Source of the DNA: Chitinophagaceae bacterium
GTDB taxonomy: Bacteria > Bacteroidota > Bacteroidia > Chitinophagales > Chitinophagaceae
NCBI GenBank assembly: GCA_020403425.1
Contig: JADBXR010000017.1
Coordinates: 1 to 64,000, forward strand
DNA length: 64,000 bases
Reading direction: 5' to 3'
Below, in pieces: positions 61,018 to 64,000 of the stretch; position 1 is the stretch's first letter; the number at the start of each line of letters is the position of its first letter. A program made the position numbers and the translations under genes. Below the pieces are notes generated by a model that had not been told where the DNA came from, did not search any database, and saw nothing but the letters and a program-made list of their open reading frames with translations.

Positions 61018-64000
61018 ATGGCATCGAACTTTTTTACAAATCAAGGCGAGAATACACTCTACAAAAAATTTGTTGGTGTGTTTGAGCATATGCAAAATAT
61101 AGAATACTTCAAATCAGTTATTGGCTATTTCCGTGCATCAGGTTATTTCGCAATTCGCCAACACTTCCCGGAGAATTTAAAAGTAAAAATCATTGCAGGT
61201 ATCAATGTTGACCCATTCATAGCATTAGCTCAAAAACAAGGACTTTTATTTAATCTAAACACCAAAGACACCAAAGAATCATTCATTGAATCAATTCAAC
61301 AAGACATCATCAATGCGAAATATGGCAAAGACATAGAAGCAGGTATCATTCAATTGATTGGTGACATAGCAGACGGAAGAATTGAAATCAGAGCACACAA
61401 TTCAAAAAAGCTTCATTCAAAATTTTATATTTTTCTTTCGCCAAACTTCAACGAACACAATCCCAACGGAATGGTGATTATGGGTTCATCTAATCTTTCA
61501 GCACAAGGTTTAGGATTAGAAGACGTTGAGCACAATTACGAAATGAATGTTGAACTAAGAGACTATGATAACGTAAAGTTTGCCAATACCGAATTTGAAA
61601 AACTTTGGGAACAAAGCACACCTATACTTCCAGTTGATGCTCCTGCTTTAATTAAGAAAACATATTTAGATGCTACTCCTACTCCTTTTGAACTGTATGT
61701 AAAATTCCTAATTGAGTTTTTCGGAAAGAACATAGAATACGACCCAGACAGCATCAGCGATATTCCATTAAAAAAATTCAAAAAACTAAGTTATCAGATT
61801 GACGCAGTAAATCAAGGTTACGAACTGCTTTTAAAACACAACGGTTTCTTTTTAGCTGATGTAGTGGGAACAGGAAAAACGGTAATGGCCGCTTTGTTGG
61901 CTAAGAAATTTATCATCAACAATGGACCGAAAACTAAAATCCTTATTGTTTATCCGCCAACACTTGAAAAGAACTGGAAAAGCACTTTCAAAGAATTTAG
62001 AATTGACGAAAAATGTCATTTCATTGCTAATGGTAGTTTGAGCAAAATTGTAGAAGGCGACCACAACTATGCCGACAAAGAACGCTATGATTTAATTCTT
62101 GTTGATGAAGCACACAAATTCAGGAACCACAGAAGCCAACAGTTCGAGAATTTACAAGTAATCTGCAAATCGGGTCGTGAAAACATTGGTGGAATAGAAG
62201 GCTTTGAAAAAAAAGTTGTATTAATTTCTGCAACACCATTGAACAACAAACCCGAAGACATTTACTATCTCATTTCATTATTTCAGGATATTAGAAATAG
62301 CAACTTGGGAGAACCCAATTTGCAAAAGTATTTCTATCCGCACATTATCCGATACAAAACGCTTATACAACAAACACCTCTTGACTTACAAGCTATACAG
62401 GACATTTTCAACGACATCAGAGATAAAGTTGTAAAGGACATTACCATTCGCAGAACCCGAACTGACCTAAAGAAAAACGAACGCTACGCAAAGGACTTGC
62501 AAGAGCAAGGTATCATTTTTCCAAAAGTGGCTGACCCATTTGCCAATGAATATGAATTGCCCCACAACTTAGCGACATTGTTTCTTGACACGGCAAACAG
62601 CATCATTGATAAAAACAAAATTGACTTTTTCCGTTATCAGGCAATTGCCTACCTGACAGACGAAGCAAACAACGGACTTTATCAAAGTGCTCAGACAATT
62701 TCCCGTTCATTGGCTTTCATTATGCAAACGCAGCTAATTAAGCGTTTGGAAAGTAGTTTTTATGCTTTCAAAAATTCGTTGAGCAAAATCACTGCTTCAA
62801 CCAAACAAATGATTGAAATGTATGAAAGAGATAGTGTTTTCATTGCTCCTGATTTAGATATTTCGGACTTGTTGAACAAAGGCTTCACCGATGAAGAAAT
62901 TGAAATTGAGATTCTGAAAATAGACGATGAAAAGCCTAAGAACAAAAAGTTCAAACAAGCAGATTTCAAAGCAGGATTTATTGAAGGTTTACGTAGAGAT
63001 TATGAAAACTTACACGCCTTAAATGAAAGATGGCAAGCCATTGAAGAACACAACGACCCGAAATGGAATGTGTTTATTCAGTTGCTTGAAAACGAGTATT
63101 TCAATAAAGACAAAAATGAGTTAGGTAAACTGGTAATCTTCACCGAATCGGCAGACACCTTAAACTACTTGACTTCAAGACTAAAAAAAGAAACGCTTTA
63201 CAAAGTTCTTAGCATCACTTCCGACAACAGGAACAAGGAGTTTGAAACTATTCGTGAAAATTTTGATGCCAACTACGAAGGAACTTTTAGAAACGATTAC
63301 GACATCATTCTGACAACTGATGTATTGGCAGAGGGTATCAACTTACACCGAGCCAATGTAATTGTAAACTATGATACACCTTGGAATCCAACAAGATTGA
63401 TTCAACGTCTTGGTCGTATCAACCGAATTGGAACAAAAGCCCAATACATTTACAATTACAACTTCTACCCTTCCGAACACGGAGACAATCGAATAAATCT
63501 TCGCCAAAAATCTTTGGTAAAACTGCAAAGTAGCCACAGCACTTTTGGAGAAGACAACAAAATCTATACGCTGGACGAGATTATAGACCAGTTCAGAATG
63601 TTTGAGGAAAAGGAGGAAGATAAAGACCTGAGAACAGAATATTTAGAATGGTTGCGTAAATACCGTGAGCAGAACGAAGAGCATTTTAATGCAATCAGAA
63701 AAATGCCTTTAAAAGTCCGCTGCATACGCAAAGCAAGTGAAAAGGAAATCAGTGTTGCATTTGTAAAAAATGGCGACCACAAGAACATCTACTTACATTC
63801 CGATGGAAAGTCGTTTTCAATTCCCTTTGAAAAAGCAGTAAAGATTTTTGAAGCACCAAAATCCGAAGATGGCATTTTTCCAGTTCCTGATTTGCATTAC
63901 AAACACATCAACCACATTCTAGAACAGTTTGAAAGAGACATCACAACTCCTGAAATGATTGGTGGAAACGAAGACAAATTGGACGTAAGGTCAAACAAGG
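61018..64000 (+). CDS. PLD-nuclease/SF2 helicase fusion (3' end beyond the window)
   Basis: The frame is open for 994 codons to the window edge. It begins MASNFFTNQGENTLYKK with a phospholipase-D-type domain whose HxK motif is KLHSKFYIF, followed by GSSNLS. The Snf2/DEAD-type helicase follows: VVGTGKTVMAA (motif I), VDEAHKFRN (II), SATPLNN (III), and the C-terminal lobe with TDVLAEGINLHRANV and RLIQRLGRINRIG (V-VI). Family members belong to defence loci with a methyltransferase and restrict DNA; such a partner would be expected to the right. The 3' end is missing. Confidence 0.9.
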   Translation, partial: MASNFFTNQGENTLYKKFVGVFEHMQNIEYFKSVIGYFRASGYFAIRQHFPENLKVKIIAGINVDPFIALAQKQGLLFNLNTKDTKESFIESIQQDIINAKYGKDIEAGIIQLIGDIADGRIEIRAHNSKKLHSKFYIFLSPNFNEHNPNGMVIMGSSNLSAQGLGLEDVEHNYEMNVELRDYDNVKFANTEFEKLWEQSTPILPVDAPALIKKTYLDATPTPFELYVKFLIEFFGKNIEYDPDSISDIPLKKFKKLSYQIDAVNQGYELLLKHNGFFLADVVGTGKTVMAALLAKKFIINNGPKTKILIVYPPTLEKNWKSTFKEFRIDEKCHFIANGSLSKIVEGDHNYADKERYDLILVDEAHKFRNHRSQQFENLQVICKSGRENIGGIEGFEKKVVLISATPLNNKPEDIYYLISLFQDIRNSNLGEPNLQKYFYPHIIRYKTLIQQTPLDLQAIQDIFNDIRDKVVKDITIRRTRTDLKKNERYAKDLQEQGIIFPKVADPFANEYELPHNLATLFLDTANSIIDKNKIDFFRYQAIAYLTDEANNGLYQSAQTISRSLAFIMQTQLIKRLESSFYAFKNSLSKITASTKQMIEMYERDSVFIAPDLDISDLLNKGFTDEEIEIEILKIDDEKPKNKKFKQADFKAGFIEGLRRDYENLHALNERWQAIEEHNDPKWNVFIQLLENEYFNKDKNELGKLVIFTESADTLNYLTSRLKKETLYKVLSITSDNRNKEFETIRENFDANYEGTFRNDYDIILTTDVLAEGINLHRANVIVNYDTPWNPTRLIQRLGRINRIGTKAQYIYNYNFYPSEHGDNRINLRQKSLVKLQSSHSTFGEDNKIYTLDEIIDQFRMFEEKEEDKDLRTEYLEWLRKYREQNEEHFNAIRKMPLKVRCIRKASEKEISVAFVKNGDHKNIYLHSDGKSFSIPFEKAVKIFEAPKSEDGIFPVPDLHYKHINHILEQFERDITTPEMIGGNEDKLDVRSNK

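Larger units (their letters stand above)
55963..64000. mobile_element. Integrative element B (partial, runs off the window)
   Basis: It begins at the second tRNA-derived repeat, with its own integrase 165 bases inside and a second abortive-infection pair. The sequence here is AT-rich throughout, unlike the left half of the window. The right boundary, and the intact CAU tRNA that should close it on the minus strand, lie beyond base 64000. Confidence 0.72.

Overview
The window looks like a chromosome segment from a Bacteroidota bacterium, most likely a Chitinophagaceae-type soil or freshwater species. This rests on gene style: a TonB-dependent receptor with a carboxypeptidase-regulatory-like N-terminus, lipoproteins with short lipoboxes, GLUG repeats, few Shine-Dalgarno sites, a TAnnTTTG-type -7 box, and Bacteroidota-type integrases that lack the usual first catalytic Arg. 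No species name can be given from sequence alone.

Bases 1-33.5 kb read as core or long-resident chromosome. They hold a tRNA-Pro(CGG), a large PAS/GAF sensor histidine kinase, an RND tripartite efflux operon (small secreted protein, adaptor, pump, outer-membrane channel), a membrane-anchored sensor and a truncated AraC-style sensor, and small stress or housekeeping genes (PhnA-like, DUF302, START-like). A beta-glucan cluster follows: a GDPD-GH16 fusion, a GH30 enzyme and a TonB-dependent receptor. After it come a subtilisin-like protease, a frameshifted GLUG surface lipoprotein, a decayed cupin gene, a CPBP protease, a sulfatase and an SRA/HNH endonuclease.

From 33.53 kb to the right edge the sequence is AT-richer and is built from two tandem integrated elements. 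An exact 43-bp repeat (33533-33575 and 55963-56005) corresponds, on the minus strand, to the 3' part of a CAU-anticodon tRNA from the anticodon loop to the acceptor end. The left copy still carries the native tRNA terminator. Element A (33.5-56.0 kb) has an integrase next to the left repeat, matching 11-bp arm-type repeats at both ends, a 14.8-kb leftward defence operon, and a rightward module of recombination or mobilisation genes. The operon order is abiEi, abiEii, hsdM, split hsdS, membrane protein, Mug/UDG-like glycosylase, mcrB, mcrC, hsdR, YgjP-like metallopeptidase, DUF5655 nuclease. The rightward module holds a RecA-like ATPase, DUF3871, RadC/JAB, an HNH protein, an HUH Rep-like protein and an excisionase-like protein.

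Element B (from 56.0 kb) has its own integrase, a second AbiE-type toxin-antitoxin pair with a double inverted-repeat operator, a Fic protein, and an XRE regulator abutting a PLD-SF2 helicase that runs off the window. The intact tRNA should lie beyond the right edge.

The best candidate for an undescribed system is the glycosylase/membrane-protein/McrBC block nested between hsdS and hsdR in one gapless operon. It appears to combine modification, modified-base sensing and toxin-antitoxin functions on one transcript.
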